Positions 35,262-46,176 of a stretch of DNA of 64,000 bases are shown one piece after another (within the stretch, counting starts at the first letter, position 1; every line of letters begins with the position of its first letter). This DNA comes from Rubrivivax sp. A210 (lineage in GTDB: Bacteria; Pseudomonadota; Gammaproteobacteria; Burkholderiales; Burkholderiaceae_C), in the NCBI RefSeq assembly GCF_904426505.1, contig NZ_CAJGBN010000012.1:124001-188000 (forward strand). The letters run 5' to 3'. The notes below the pieces were generated by a model, which saw only the letters and a program-made list of their open reading frames with translations, was not told the origin of the DNA and searched no databases. Both the position numbers and the translations under genes were made by a program.

Positions 35262-37052
35262 TCAAGACGCCAGATCGAGCCGCATCACGCGCTCGCCGTC
35301 GTCGACCTCGCCGGTGTAGACATAGCCCAGGCCGGCGTAGAAGGGGCCGGCGTGGCCGGGGCGCTCGACGTGCGAAAGGCCGACGCTGGCCACGCCCAGG
35401 CGACGCGCTTCCTCGACCACCCAGCTCATGGCCGCGCGGCCGATGCCGCGGCGCTGCTGGCGGGCGTCGACGAGCAGGCGCCAGACGATCAGCTGCGAGA
35501 CCGGCCGGTCGGCGTCCTGGCGCGCGTCATACAGCAGCAGCAGGCCCGCCGCAGTGTCGCCGTCGTACAGCGCCAGCGGTCGGCCGGCCGGCTCATAGGC
35601 CACCTGGGCCAACGAGCGCGCCACCGGCGCGACGAGTTGCTGCTGACCGGATGCGACTTCCAGGCGCAGCAGTTCGTCGAGGTTGGCGGCGCTGACCTCG
35701 CGCACGTTGAAGGCCAGTGCCGGCGCCTGGCGCATGCCACCATGCGACAGGCGCAACTCGGCGGCGCGCGCATGGCCTTGCAGCCCCTCGCCGTAGGCCA
35801 GCTCGGCGGCGATGGGACCCAACACCTGGGCGCCGGCGGCGCTGACCTCGATCAGGCTGCTGCGCTTGACGAAGTCGTAGACGCCCAGCGGCGACGAGAA
35901 GCGCGCCGTGCCCGAGGTCGGCAGCACATGGTTGGGGCCCGCGCAGTAGTCGCCCAGGCTCTCGCTGGTGTAGGCGCCCAGGAAGATGGCGCCGGCGTGG
36001 CGCAGCAGCGGCTCCCACAGGCCGGGCTCGTGGGCGCTGACCTCCAGATGCTCGGGCGCGACGAGGTTGCTGATCTCGCAGGCCTCTTCCATGCTGCGCG
36101 TGAGGATCAACGCGCCGCGGCCTTCCAGGCTGGCGCGGATCACGTCACGGCGCGGCATGCCGGGCAGCAGGCGATCAATGGCCTCCTGCACCGCGGCGAT
36201 GTAGGCGGCGTCGGGGCAGAGCAGGATGCTTTGGGCCAGCTCGTCGTGCTCGGCCTGGCTGAAGAGATCCATCGCCACCCAGTCGGCCGGCGTGCTGCCG
36301 TCGGCCAGCACCAGGATCTCGCTCGGCCCGGCGATCATGTCGATGCCGACCTGGCCGAAGACGCGGCGCTTGGCACTGGCCACATAGGCATTGCCGGGGC
36401 CGGTGATCTTGTCGACGCGCGGCACCGTGGCCGTGCCCCAGGCCAGCGCCGCCACGGCCTGCGCGCCACCCAGCGCGAAGACGCGCTGCACGCCGGCCGC
36501 GTGGGCCGCGGCCAGCACCAGCGGGTTGCGCTCGCCGCCCGGCGTGGGCACGACCATGATGATCTCGCCGACGCCGGCCACACGGGCGGGGATGGCATTC
36601 ATCAGCACGCTGCTGGGATAGGCCGCCTTGCCGCCCGGCACGTAGATGCCCACGCGGTCCAGCGGCGTGACCTTCTGGCCCAGCAGGCTGCCGTCGCGGT
36701 CGCGGTAGCTCCAGCTGCGCGAGCTGGCATCGAGCTGCCTCTGGTGGTAGGCGTGTACGCGCTCGGCGGCGGCCTGCAGCGCGGCGCGGCGCGCCGGCGC
36801 CAGGCCCTCGAAGGCGGCGCGCAGCTCGTCGGCGCCGATTTCCAGCTCGGCCATGCTGCGGGCCTGAACGCCATCGAGGCGCGCGGTCAGTTCCAGCAGG
36901 GCGGCGTCGCCGCGCGCTCGCACGTCGTCGATGATGGCGGCCACGCGGCCCTCGATGGCGGCGTCGGTCTCTGCCGACCAGTGCTGCAGGCGCCGGAACT
37001 CGGCCTCGAAATCGGACTGCGCGGTGCTGAGGTGGCGGATGGCGACGCTCAT
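35262..37052 (-). CDS. hisD: histidinol dehydrogenase fused to a C-terminal GNAT acetyltransferase domain
   Basis: This protein has 596 residues. Residues 1-~440 are HisD, with [43 protein letters not shown], the catalytic VAPEHLEV region and [14 protein letters not shown]. Residues ~447-596 form a GNAT domain with the acetyl-CoA loop [10 protein letters not shown] and a late [12 protein letters not shown] motif. HisD oxidises histidinol to histidine. The fusion is continuous with no intervening stop and makes the protein ~150 residues longer than usual. It overlaps hisG by 4 bp and precedes the toxin-antitoxin operator array. Confidence 0.92.
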   Translation of the reverse strand: MSVAIRHLSTAQSDFEAEFRRLQHWSAETDAAIEGRVAAIIDDVRARGDAALLELTARLDGVQARSMAELEIGADELRAAFEGLAPARRAALQAAAERVHAYHQRQLDASSRSWSYRDRDGSLLGQKVTPLDRVGIYVPGGKAAYPSSVLMNAIPARVAGVGEIIMVVPTPGGERNPLVLAAAHAAGVQRVFALGGAQAVAALAWGTATVPRVDKITGPGNAYVASAKRRVFGQVGIDMIAGPSEILVLADGSTPADWVAMDLFSQAEHDELAQSILLCPDAAYIAAVQEAIDRLLPGMPRRDVIRASLEGRGALILTRSMEEACEISNLVAPEHLEVSAHEPGLWEPLLRHAGAIFLGAYTSESLGDYCAGPNHVLPTSGTARFSSPLGVYDFVKRSSLIEVSAAGAQVLGPIAAELAYGEGLQGHARAAELRLSHGGMRQAPALAFNVREVSAANLDELLRLEVASGQQQLVAPVARSLAQVAYEPAGRPLALYDGDTAAGLLLLYDARQDADRPVSQLIVWRLLVDARQQRRGIGRAAMSWVVEEARRLGVASVGLSHVERPGHAGPFYAGLGYVYTGEVDDGERVMRLDLAS

Positions 37053-37711
37053 GCCTTGTTTACCGCCGCCTCGAAGGCATCGATCAGCGCCCGGATGGGT
37101 TCGCGCTGCAGCTTGAGCGCGGCCGGGTTGACGACCAGGCGCGAGCTGATGTCCATGATGCGCTCGACCTCGAGCAGGTGGTTGGCCTTGAGCGTGCTGC
37201 CGGTGGAGACGAGGTCGACGATGGCGTCGGCCAGCCCGGTGAGCGGCGCCAGCTCCATCGAGCCGTAGAGCTTGATGAGGTCGACGTGTACGCCCTTGGC
37301 AGCAAAGTGCTGGCGCGCGCAGTGCGTGTACTTGGTGGCGACGCGGATGCGCGAGCCCTGGCGCACGGCGCTCTCGTAGTCGAAGTCCTCGCGCACGGCC
37401 ACGCTGAGACGGCAGCGCGCGATCTTCAGGTCGAGCGGGCGGTAGAGCGCCACGCCGCTGCCGGCACTGGCATCGGCCGCGTGCTCGAGCAGCACATCGA
37501 GCCCGGCCACGCCGAGATCGGCGCCGCCATGCTCAACATAGGTGGGCACATCGGTGGCGCGCACCAGCACCACGCGCAGGTCGGGCCGGCTCGTGCCTAT
37601 GATGAGCTTGCGGCTCTTTTCGGGGTCTTCGAGAACCTCGATGCCGGCCGCGCGCAGCAGCGGCAGCGAGTCGTCGAAGATGCGTCCCTTGGACAGTGCG
37701 AGCGTGATCAT
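37049..37711 (-). CDS. hisG: ATP phosphoribosyltransferase, short form
   Basis: This 220-residue protein begins [23 protein letters not shown] and contains [12 protein letters not shown] and [18 protein letters not shown], the PRPP-binding loop. The length matches the short HisG form, which needs the regulatory subunit HisZ; hisZ is not in the window. ATG 37711 starts the conserved region. It is the first his gene of this cluster. Confidence 0.95.
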   Translation of the reverse strand: MITLALSKGRIFDDSLPLLRAAGIEVLEDPEKSRKLIIGTSRPDLRVVLVRATDVPTYVEHGGADLGVAGLDVLLEHAADASAGSGVALYRPLDLKIARCRLSVAVREDFDYESAVRQGSRIRVATKYTHCARQHFAAKGVHVDLIKLYGSMELAPLTGLADAIVDLVSTGSTLKANHLLEVERIMDISSRLVVNPAALKLQREPIRALIDAFEAAVNKA

Positions 37712-37787
37712 CGGGGGGCTTCCGGTACACGCAGGGCAGGCGGTGCGCGGGTGGCGCCGGACGGCCCCGCGGCACACCGCGGGGTGT

Positions 37788-38060
37788 TCAGTGATGGAGG
37801 TTCTTGTCCGGCGCCGAGGGGTCGGCGGCGTACTCGGCGGGCGTGAGCGTCTTCATCGAAAGCGCGTGGATCTGCTCGCGCATCCGGTCGCCCAGGGCGG
37901 CGTACACCAACTGGTGCCGGCGCACGCGGGCCAGGCCCTCGAAGGCGGTGGAGACGATGGTGGCAAAGAAGTGGCGCCCGTCGCCTTCGACTTCGCAGCG
38001 TTCACAAGGCAGGCCCGCGGCGATGAAATCGCGCACCTGCAGGGGGGTGGGTTCGGACAT
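37788..38060 (-). CDS. BolA family protein
   Basis: This 90-residue protein has the BolA/IbaG pattern '[33 protein letters not shown]' with the conserved C-terminal His. BolA proteins work with monothiol glutaredoxins in Fe-S handling. In related genomes murA usually lies between bolA and hisG; here they are separated by only ~76 bp. Confidence 0.9.
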   Translation of the reverse strand: MSEPTPLQVRDFIAAGLPCERCEVEGDGRHFFATIVSTAFEGLARVRRHQLVYAALGDRMREQIHALSMKTLTPAEYAADPSAPDKNLHH

Positions 38061-38095
38061 GGTGGCGCTATTGTCTCAGCTTGCCCGGGCCTTGT

Positions 38096-38859
38096 TCAGG
38101 AGCGCAGCTTGTAGCCCGTGGCCAGCAGGCGCAGCGCCACGCCCGCGGCGAGCACGAAGGCGGCGCCCACCACCGCCAGGCTGAGCCAGGGCGAGGCGTC
38201 GCTGACACCGAAGAAGCCACGCCGGAAGCCGTCGATCATGTAGAAGAAGGGGTTCAGGTGGCTGGCCGTCTGCCACACGGCCGGCAGCGACTTCACCGAG
38301 TAGAAGACGCCCGAGAGAAAGGTCATCGGCATGATGACGAAGTTCTGGAACGCAGCGAGCTGATCGAATTTCTCGGCCCAGAGGCCGGCCACCAGCCCCA
38401 TCGAGCCCAGCATGCCCGCGCCCAGCGCGGCAAAGACCAGCATCCACCATGGTTCGGCCAGGCGCAGCGGCGCGAACCAGATCGTGACCAGGAAGACGCC
38501 GCCGCCCACCACCAGGCCGCGCACGATGGAGGCGCCGACATAGGCCAGGAACCAGGTCAGCGGCGACAGCGGCGTGACGAGCAGGAAGACCAGGTTGCCG
38601 GTGATCTTGCTCTGGATCAGCGAACTGCTGCTGTTGGCGAAGGCGTTCTGCAGCACGCTCATCATCACCAGGCCGGGAATCAGGAAGCTGGTGTAGCCGA
38701 CGCCGGGGAAGGCCTCGACGCGGTCTTCCAGCACATGGCCGAAGATCAGGAGGTACATCACCGCGGTCAGCACCGGCGCGGCCACGGTCTGGAAGGCCAC
38801 CTTCCAGAAGCGCAGCACCTCCTTGCGGAACAGGCTGCCGACTCCGGCCAGGCTCATGC

Positions 38860-38863
<4 letters not shown>
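38096..38863 (-). CDS. ABC-2 type transporter permease
   Basis: This 255-residue membrane protein has six hydrophobic segments and the ABC-2 pattern 'NAFANSSSSLIQSKITGNLVFLLVTPLSPLTWF' and 'MPMTFLSGVFYSVKSLPAVW'. It forms an exporter with the ATPase encoded just upstream, whose stop overlaps its ATG (ATGA). Substrate is unknown. This pair next to bolA is common in Burkholderiales. Confidence 0.92.
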
Positions 38864-39789
<926 letters not shown>

Positions 39790-39844
39790 GGAGCGCGGGA
39801 TTGTAGGCAGTCGCAAGCGCGGGCCCCGATGCAAGAATGTCCGC

Positions 39845-40507
39845 ATGGCCCCACCGCCCAAGAAGCCGCGCCGCACCGCCGAGCGCATCCTCGAGGTCAC
39901 CCTCGATCTCTTCAACCGTTTCGGCGAACCCAATGTCAGCACCACGCTGATCTCGGCCGAACTGGGCATCAGCCCCGGCAATCTCTACTACCACTACCCG
40001 GCCAAGGACGAGCTGATCAACACGCTGTTCGGCCGCTGCGAGCGCGCGCTGGACGAGATCCTGCGCGCCGCCGACGGGGTCGAGAACGTCGAGGACGCCT
40101 GGCTCTTCTTCCACATGCTCTTCGAGCTGATCTGGAGCTACCGCTTCCTCTACCGCGACCTCAACGACCTGCTCAGCAAGAACCGCCGGCTGGAGACGCA
40201 TTTCCAGTTCGTGCTCGAGAACAAGCGGCGCGCCATGCACGCCCTGCTCGACGGCCTGGCACGCAGCGGCGCGATGCGCATCACCGGCGCCGAGGCCGCG
40301 CCCACCGCCACCGCGATGGTGGTGGTGGTGACCTATTGGCTGAGCTACGAGTACGTGCGCGAGCCGCGCAAGGCGCTGGAGCCGGCGAGCGCCGCCGCCG
40401 CCATGGGCCGCGGCGCCTTCCACGCGCTGGCCCTGCTGCTGCCCTATCTGGACACCGCCTCGCGCGAGCACCTGCACACGCTGGCCGCGGCCTATCTGGG
40501 CGATTGA
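39845..40507 (+). CDS. TetR family transcriptional regulator
   Basis: This 220-residue protein has an N-terminal HTH (RTAERILEVTLDLFNRFGEPNVSTTLISAELGISPGNLYYHYPAKDELI) and a C-terminal helical ligand domain of the TetR_C type seen in Burkholderiales. It probably represses the divergent ABC exporter from the short shared intergenic region (inference). Confidence 0.92.
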   Translation: MAPPPKKPRRTAERILEVTLDLFNRFGEPNVSTTLISAELGISPGNLYYHYPAKDELINTLFGRCERALDEILRAADGVENVEDAWLFFHMLFELIWSYRFLYRDLNDLLSKNRRLETHFQFVLENKRRAMHALLDGLARSGAMRITGAEAAPTATAMVVVVTYWLSYEYVREPRKALEPASAAAAMGRGAFHALALLLPYLDTASREHLHTLAAAYLGD

Positions 40508-40533
40508 AAGCATAAAAGTCAGGAGACAGGACG

Positions 40534-41499
40534 ATGAAGTTCAGCAAGAGAAAGTGGCTGCTGGCCTGCCTGCTGGCGGGCATGGCAGCAGGGGCCCAGG
40601 CGCAAGCGGCCTACCCCAGCAAGCCGGTGCGCATGGTCGTCACCTTCCCGGCCGGCGGCGCGCCCGACATCCTGGCGCGGCTGTTCGCCGACAAGGCCCA
40701 GCTCGGGCAAGCCGTGGTGGTCGACAACGTGCCAGGTGCCGGCGGCAACATCGGCGCCGACCGGGTGGCCAAGGCGCCCGCCGACGGCCACACCCTGGTG
40801 ATGGGCACGGTGGGCACGCATTCCATCAACGGCAGCCTCTACGCCAAGATGCCCTACGACATGGTCAAGGACTTCGTCCCCGTGGCCCATGTCGCCAGCG
40901 CGCCCAACCTGCTGGTGGTCAACAACGACTTGCCGGTCAAGACCGTGGCCGAGCTGATCGCCCACCTCAAGGCCAACCCCGACAAGCTGAGCTTCGGCTC
41001 GCCCGGCATCGGCAGCTCGGTGCATGTCTCGGGCGAGCTGTTCAAGAGCCTGACCGGCACGCGCATGCAGCATGTGCCCTACAAGGGCCGCCAGTTCGCC
41101 ATCCCCGATCTGGTGGGCGGGCAGATCCAGCTGATGTTCGACAACATGCCCTCGGCCCTGCCCATGGCCCGCGAGGGCAAGATCCGCGCGGTGGCCCAGA
41201 CCACCGCCAAGCGTTCATCGGCCGCGCCCGATGTGCCCACCGTGGCCGAAACCGTGCCCGGCTTCGAGGCCACGACCTGGTTCGCCGTCTTCGCCCCGGC
41301 CGGCACGCCGGCCGCCGTGGTGGCGCGCGTGAACGCCGAGTTGCAGCGCGTCTTCGCCCTGCCCGATGTGGCCGACAAGCTCAAGACCCTGGGCCTTGAG
41401 CCTTGGATCTCCAGCCCAGAGGAACTGACGCGCTTCCAGGCCGCCGAGATCACCAAGTGGGCCAAGGTGGTGAAGGAATCCGGCGCCAAGGCCGAGTGA
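40534..41499 (+). CDS. Bug/TctC family periplasmic binding protein (1)
   Basis: This 321-residue solute-binding protein has a signal peptide ending AQAQA and family motifs YPSKPVRMVVTFPAGGAPDI, VVVDNVPGAGGNIGAD and HVPYKG. These proteins bind carboxylates, often without a dedicated TctAB transporter nearby, as here. It forms a pair with the following gene. Confidence 0.93.
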   Translation: MKFSKRKWLLACLLAGMAAGAQAQAAYPSKPVRMVVTFPAGGAPDILARLFADKAQLGQAVVVDNVPGAGGNIGADRVAKAPADGHTLVMGTVGTHSINGSLYAKMPYDMVKDFVPVAHVASAPNLLVVNNDLPVKTVAELIAHLKANPDKLSFGSPGIGSSVHVSGELFKSLTGTRMQHVPYKGRQFAIPDLVGGQIQLMFDNMPSALPMAREGKIRAVAQTTAKRSSAAPDVPTVAETVPGFEATTWFAVFAPAGTPAAVVARVNAELQRVFALPDVADKLKTLGLEPWISSPEELTRFQAAEITKWAKVVKESGAKAE

Positions 41500-41515
41500 A
41501 ACGAGGGGAACCGCC

Positions 41516-42481
41516 ATGACGACCCGCCGCCAGTTCATCACCGCCACCACCGCCGCCGGCCTGGCCCTGCCCTCGTGGGTGGGCGCGCAAAGCTTCCCGT
41601 CGCGGCCCATCCGCTACATCTGCCCCTGGCCCGCGGGCGGCTCCACCGACGCGGTCATCCGCGCGCTGGCCGAGAGCGCGTCCAAGAGCCTGGGTCAGAC
41701 CATCATCGTCGACAACAAGCCCGGTGCCGGCGGCCTGCTGGGCGCCAACGAGCTGGTCAATGCCAAGCCCGACGGCTACACCCTGAGCCAGCTGCCGCAC
41801 GGCGTGTTCCGCATCCCCCACATGCAGAAGACGGCCTTCGACGTGCTGAAGGACTTCAGCTGGATCGCCTGCCTCACCGGCTACACCTTCGGCCTCGTGG
41901 TGCCGGCCGATTCGGCCATCAAGAGCATCGCCGACCTGGTGGCCTGGGCCAAGGCCAACCCGGGCAAGTTCACCTACGGCTCCACCGGCACGGGCACCAG
42001 CCCGCACCTGGCGGTGGAAGAGTTCGCCCAACGCGCCGGCATCGTGCTGAACCACATCCCCTTCAAGGGCAATGCCGACAATATGCAGGCCATCCTGGGC
42101 GGCCACACCATGGCCGCCAGCGACGCCACCGGCTGGGGTCCGCATGTCGAAGCGGGCAAGCTGCGCCTGCTGGCCACCTATGGCAGCAAGCGCACCAAGC
42201 GCTGGCCCAATGTGCCGACGTTGGACGAGTTGGGCTACAAGACAGTGAGCGATTCGCCCTTCGGCGTCTGCGGCCCCAAGGGCATGGACCCGGCCATCGT
42301 GCGCAGCCTGCACGACGCCTTCCGCAAGACCCTGGACGACCCCGCGGTGCAGGCCACCTTCGACAAGTACGACCAGACCGTCATCTACATGGGCACCGAG
42401 GCCTACACCCAGTTCGCGCGTGACAGCTTCGCGGCTGAGAAAGCCACTATCGAAAGACTGGGGCTGGCCAACAAAGGATAG
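41516..42481 (+). CDS. Bug/TctC family periplasmic binding protein (2), Tat-like signal
   Basis: This 321-residue paralogue of the preceding gene begins MTTRRQFITATTAAGLAL, a twin-arginine-like signal. It continues FPSRPIRYICPWPAGGSTDA, IIVDNKPGAGG and HIPFKG. No TctA/TctB membrane genes occur in the window, so it may use a transporter encoded elsewhere or act as a sensor. It is 16 bp after the first Bug gene. Confidence 0.92.
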   Translation: MTTRRQFITATTAAGLALPSWVGAQSFPSRPIRYICPWPAGGSTDAVIRALAESASKSLGQTIIVDNKPGAGGLLGANELVNAKPDGYTLSQLPHGVFRIPHMQKTAFDVLKDFSWIACLTGYTFGLVVPADSAIKSIADLVAWAKANPGKFTYGSTGTGTSPHLAVEEFAQRAGIVLNHIPFKGNADNMQAILGGHTMAASDATGWGPHVEAGKLRLLATYGSKRTKRWPNVPTLDELGYKTVSDSPFGVCGPKGMDPAIVRSLHDAFRKTLDDPAVQATFDKYDQTVIYMGTEAYTQFARDSFAAEKATIERLGLANKG

Positions 42482-42500
42482 GCCGCAAGCCAGTGCCGCC

Positions 42501-43013
42501 ATGTCACCCATTGCGCCTTTCCCTGCCGAAGGCGGCTGCGACTGCCGCGCGGTGCGCTACCGCCTGCTGAGCGCGCCGCTTGTCGTGCATTGCTGCCACT
42601 GCCGCTGGTGCCAGAGAGAGTCCGGCGCAGCTTTCGCGCTCAACGCCATGATCGAGGCAGACCGCGTGCTGTCCCTGGGAGTGGAGCCTGAAGTCATTGC
42701 CACGCCCTCCGACAGCGGCGCGGGCCAGCACATCGCGCGCTGTCCGGCGTGCAAGCTGGCGCTCTGGAGCCACTACGCCGGTGCCGGCCCCGTCGTCAGC
42801 TTCGTGCGCGTGGGCACGCTCGACAACCCGGATCTGCTGCCGCCGGACGTTCACATCTTCACCGCGTCCAAACAGCCCTGGGTGCAATTGCCCGCCGACC
42901 GGCCCGCATTCACCGAGTATTACGAACGCGAGCAGGTCTGGCCGGCCGCCAGCCTGGAGCGCCGCCAGGCCATCCTGCCGCTGATCGAGGCCTACCAGGC
43001 TTCTCGCCGCTGA
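42501..43013 (+). CDS. GFA (glutathione-dependent formaldehyde-activating enzyme-like) family protein
   Basis: This 170-residue protein has GGCDCRAVRYRL, HCCHCRWCQRESGAAFA and RCPACKLALWSH, the cysteine pattern of the GFA zinc domain. Family members have varied or unknown functions despite the name. It lies 20 bp after the Bug genes and may share their transcript. Confidence 0.88.
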   Translation: MSPIAPFPAEGGCDCRAVRYRLLSAPLVVHCCHCRWCQRESGAAFALNAMIEADRVLSLGVEPEVIATPSDSGAGQHIARCPACKLALWSHYAGAGPVVSFVRVGTLDNPDLLPPDVHIFTASKQPWVQLPADRPAFTEYYEREQVWPAASLERRQAILPLIEAYQASRR

Positions 43014-43043
43014 CCGCTTGCTTGGGCGAGGCCGCCGCCGCGT

Positions 43044-44621
43044 CTACAGCAGCGCCTCGATCAGGCAAGGCCCGTTGCTGGCAAAGCCCTCGCGCAGCGC
43101 ACGCGCCAGGCCCTCGGCGCTGTCGACCCGCGTGGCCGGCAGGCCGTGGCCGCGCGCCAGGGCCACCCAGTCCAGCGCCGGCCCGTCCAGCGACAACATC
43201 GCCGCCGCCTTGTCGCCGCTGAGGCGAGCGCCCACGCCCTGCAACTCCGCCTGCAGGATGCGGTAGGCGCGGTTGGCGAGGATCAGCACGACGATGGGAA
43301 GCGATTCGCGCGCCATCGTCCACAGCGCCTGCACGGTGTACATCGCGCTGCCGTCGCCCTCGAGCACCAGCACCGGCCGCCCCGGTGCGCCCAGCGATGC
43401 GCCCACCGCGCCGGGCAGGCCGAAGCCAATGGCGCCGCCCATCACCGCCAGCCAGTCGTGCGGCGCCGCGGCCGCCATCGGCCCGCCCAGGCCGCGTCCG
43501 CTGCTGACCGATTCGTCGACGACCACGGCGTCGGCCGGCAGCGTCGCGGCCACGACGGCGGCCAGCGTGTCGGGCGTGAGGGGGCCGATAGGGATAGCCG
43601 CATCCGGCGGCGCCAGCACAAAGGGCGCCGCGGCGGCCGTGGCGCCCAACTCATGGGCCAGCGCCTGCAGCACAGGCGTCACGTCATGGCGGGGCTCGGC
43701 CAGGCTCAGCAGCGCGGCGCCAGGCGGCTTGAGCTGCGACGGCTTGCCCGGATAGGCGAAGAAGGCGATGGGCTCCACCGATCCGGCCAGCACCAGGGCC
43801 TCGAGCCCGGCCAGCCGTGCTTGAGCGGCGTCGACGTTGTAGGGCAGGCGTTCGATGCGCGGCCGGCCGCGGCCACCAGGCATGCGCGCGTTGTAGAACT
43901 CCGCCATCAGCCGGCAGCCGGTGCGCTCGGCGATGGCGGCGGCGAGATGCTGGGCCTGAACGCTGGCCGCCCCGCCAGCGCCCAGCAACAACAAGGCGCG
44001 CGGGCCCAGGCGGGTGAGCAGCCGGGCGGCCTCCGCCACCGCGCCCGTCGGGGCCTGCGGCGGCAGCGGCGACGGCGCCACGGCCGCGCGGCCGCCGACG
44101 CCCCAGGCGGTGTCGGCCGGCAGCAGCAGCGTGGCGATGCGGCCCACGGCGCCATCGCGCGTGGCCTGCAGCGCCGCCGCGCCATCGGCACCGACATCGG
44201 CCGCGCTGGTGCTGCTGCGCACCCAGTGCGAGACGGTGCGCGCGATGGCCTCGGCCTCGCCCTTGAGCGGCGATTCAAGGCGCGCGTGATCGAGCGCGTG
44301 GTCGCCAACGATGTTGACCAGGCCCGAGCGCGCCTTGCGCGCGTTGTGCAGATTGGCCAGGCCGTTGCCCAGGCCCGGCCCCAGGTGCAAGAGTGTGGCC
44401 GCCGGCTTGCCGGCCATGCGCCAATAGCCATCGGCCGCCGCCGTGGCCACGCCCTCGAACAGCGCCAGCACGCAGCGCGGGCCGTCGCGGCGGTCGAGCG
44501 CGGCGACGAAGTGCATCTCCGAGGTGCCGGGGTTGGCGAAACACAGTTCCACGCCGCTGGCGGCCAGCGTCGCGACGAGGGATTCGGCGCCATTGAGCGG
44601 CGGGCTGGGGTGCTTGTCCAT
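43044..44621 (-). CDS. thiamine-diphosphate enzyme, acetolactate synthase large-subunit-like
   Basis: This 525-residue protein begins MDKHPSPPLNGAESLVATLAASGVELCFANPGTSEMH, with the ThDP glutamate in ALFEGVATAAADGYWR. The C-terminal ThDP motif is EGDGSAMYTVQALWTMARESLPIVVLILANRAY. The reaction is a decarboxylation or carboligation of a 2-oxo acid; the order of motifs fits benzoylformate/acetolactate-like enzymes. It is not part of ilv: no small subunit is adjacent. It is divergent from the MBL gene. Confidence 0.85.
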   Translation of the reverse strand: MDKHPSPPLNGAESLVATLAASGVELCFANPGTSEMHFVAALDRRDGPRCVLALFEGVATAAADGYWRMAGKPAATLLHLGPGLGNGLANLHNARKARSGLVNIVGDHALDHARLESPLKGEAEAIARTVSHWVRSSTSAADVGADGAAALQATRDGAVGRIATLLLPADTAWGVGGRAAVAPSPLPPQAPTGAVAEAARLLTRLGPRALLLLGAGGAASVQAQHLAAAIAERTGCRLMAEFYNARMPGGRGRPRIERLPYNVDAAQARLAGLEALVLAGSVEPIAFFAYPGKPSQLKPPGAALLSLAEPRHDVTPVLQALAHELGATAAAAPFVLAPPDAAIPIGPLTPDTLAAVVAATLPADAVVVDESVSSGRGLGGPMAAAAPHDWLAVMGGAIGFGLPGAVGASLGAPGRPVLVLEGDGSAMYTVQALWTMARESLPIVVLILANRAYRILQAELQGVGARLSGDKAAAMLSLDGPALDWVALARGHGLPATRVDSAEGLARALREGFASNGPCLIEALL

Positions 44622-44660
44622 CGCCCCATTATTGAAGCCGGCCGCCCTGCCCGGCGCACG

Positions 44661-44681
44661 GTCTTTGGCCAGTCTTTGGCC
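44661..44681. repeat. tandem 10-bp direct repeat GTCTTTGGCC
   Basis: GTCTTTGGCC occurs at 44661-44670 and again at 44672-44681, an 11-bp period (one helical turn). It is the only notable signal in the 154-bp gap between the divergent ThDP enzyme and MBL genes and could be an operator bound on one face of the helix. Confidence 0.4.
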
Positions 44682-44775
44682 TGCAGGCGGCAGCCGCCTA
44701 AACTGCCTTCCGCCCGAGGCCCGCAAGGGCTGCCGGCGCGGCCCGCAAGCCAAGCCCGAACCCGGAGGACGACCG

Positions 44776-45681
44776 ATGAAACGACTCTTCTTCGCCGCCA
44801 TCGCCATCGCGGCCCTGGCCGGCCCGGCCCAGGCCCAGACTGCCGCGCCGGCAGCCGCGCCGACGCCGCCGCGCGCACCCATCTCGACCACCCTGGTCGA
44901 GGGCACGGACAACGTCTACATCTTCCGCAATGGCTTCCACCAGTCCATCTTCGTCGTCACGCGCGATGGCGTCATCGCCACCGACCCGGTGGCCTATGGC
45001 CGGCCCACGGGGGGCCAGGCCTATCTCGACGCCATCCGCAAGGTCACCGACAAGCCGCTGAAGTACGTCGTCTACAGCCACCACCATTTCGACCACATCG
45101 CCGGCGGCCAGGCGCTCAAGGCGGCGGGCGCCACCTTCGTCGCCCACCACCGCGCCAAGGCCCGGCTGGAGGCGCTGAAAGACCCCCACACCGTGCTGCC
45201 CGACGAGGCCGTCGGCGACCAGGGCCGCACGATCACCCTGGGCGGCACGACGCTGGAGCTGAGCTACCACGGGCTCAACCATTCCGACTCGACGCTGGTG
45301 ATGCGCCTGCCGAAGGAGAAGCTGCTCTTCGTCGTCGACACCATCCCGGTGGGCACGGTGCCGGGGCGCGGCATGATCGATTTCCACCCGCTCGAGGCCG
45401 AGGGCTTCATGCGCGGTGTGCTGGCGCTGGACTGGGACCGCCTCATCCCGGGCCACCCCGGGCCGGGCGACCGCCTGGGCACGAAGAAGGATGTCGAAGA
45501 CCAGCTCAGGCTGCTGCAGACCGCCTCGGCCGAGATGAAGAAGCTGGCCCAGGACGGCAAGTGCTGGGACCAGGCCGAGAAGGACTTCGCCCTGCCCGGC
45601 TTCGAGGCCTGGCCCGGCTATGCCGCCGGCCTGCCCTTCATTGCCCGCCGCTACTGCGGTCTGTGGGGCCGCGGCACCTGA
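44776..45681 (+). CDS. exported metallo-beta-lactamase-fold hydrolase
   Basis: This 301-residue protein has a signal peptide ending PAQAQT and an intact zinc motif YSHHHFDHIAGG, with GLNHSDSTLVM and IPGHPGPG. It is a periplasmic hydrolase of unknown substrate. The intact HxHxDH-type motif contrasts with the degenerate motif in the MBL protein at 1976-2962. GGAGG lies just upstream of the ATG. Confidence 0.88.
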   Translation: MKRLFFAAIAIAALAGPAQAQTAAPAAAPTPPRAPISTTLVEGTDNVYIFRNGFHQSIFVVTRDGVIATDPVAYGRPTGGQAYLDAIRKVTDKPLKYVVYSHHHFDHIAGGQALKAAGATFVAHHRAKARLEALKDPHTVLPDEAVGDQGRTITLGGTTLELSYHGLNHSDSTLVMRLPKEKLLFVVDTIPVGTVPGRGMIDFHPLEAEGFMRGVLALDWDRLIPGHPGPGDRLGTKKDVEDQLRLLQTASAEMKKLAQDGKCWDQAEKDFALPGFEAWPGYAAGLPFIARRYCGLWGRGT

Positions 45682-45729
45682 TGCTGCAGCGCGGCGGCGG
45701 GTGCTAGCCTCGCGCCTGGGAGCCCCGCC

Positions 45730-46158
45730 ATGCACGCCTTGCACCAGACCCTGATCGTCCTGCACTTCTTCGGCCTCGCGCTGGGCTTTGCCGCCAGCAT
45801 CGCCAATCTGGTGATGTTCGGCCTCATCGCCCGCGCCGCGCCGGCCGACCAGGCGGTGCTGCGACGCTTTCCACCGAAGATGGCACCGCTGGCCGAGATT
45901 GGCGTGGGCCTGCTGTGGGCCAGCGGTGTGGCGCTGGTGCTGGGCAAGTGGGGCGGCTTTGGCACGATGCCCGGGCTCTTCCACGCCAAGCTCGGCGCGG
46001 CCACGGTGCTGGTGGCGGTGCTGGTCTATCTGCGCTGGCTGCGCGGTCGCGCCCAGGCGGGTGACAAGCAGGCCGGCTCACGCATCCCGAACGGGGTGCG
46101 CGTGGCGGCGGTGCTGGCCTCGACCGCGCTGGTGCTGGCCGTGCTGTCGTTCAAGTAG
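45730..46158 (+). CDS. small integral membrane protein
   Basis: This 142-residue protein has four hydrophobic segments (around 10-32, 55-72, 80-102 and 120-140). The family is unrecognised. It is about 48 bp after the MBL gene, so possibly cotranscribed, and convergent with dut. Confidence 0.65.
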   Translation: MHALHQTLIVLHFFGLALGFAASIANLVMFGLIARAAPADQAVLRRFPPKMAPLAEIGVGLLWASGVALVLGKWGGFGTMPGLFHAKLGAATVLVAVLVYLRWLRGRAQAGDKQAGSRIPNGVRVAAVLASTALVLAVLSFK

Positions 46159-46176
46159 AGGCCTTCAGACAGCCGT

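Noticed and set aside
42501..43013. Treating the GFA protein as part of the formaldehyde pathway
   Set aside because: The family name is misleading, the gene is linked to Bug binding proteins and not to the C1 island, and many GFA proteins have no formaldehyde role.
43146..45707. 853-codon plus-strand open frame across the ThDP enzyme and MBL region
   Set aside because: It runs antisense to the ThDP enzyme and then out of frame with the MBL hydrolase, with no family motif; shadow frame.
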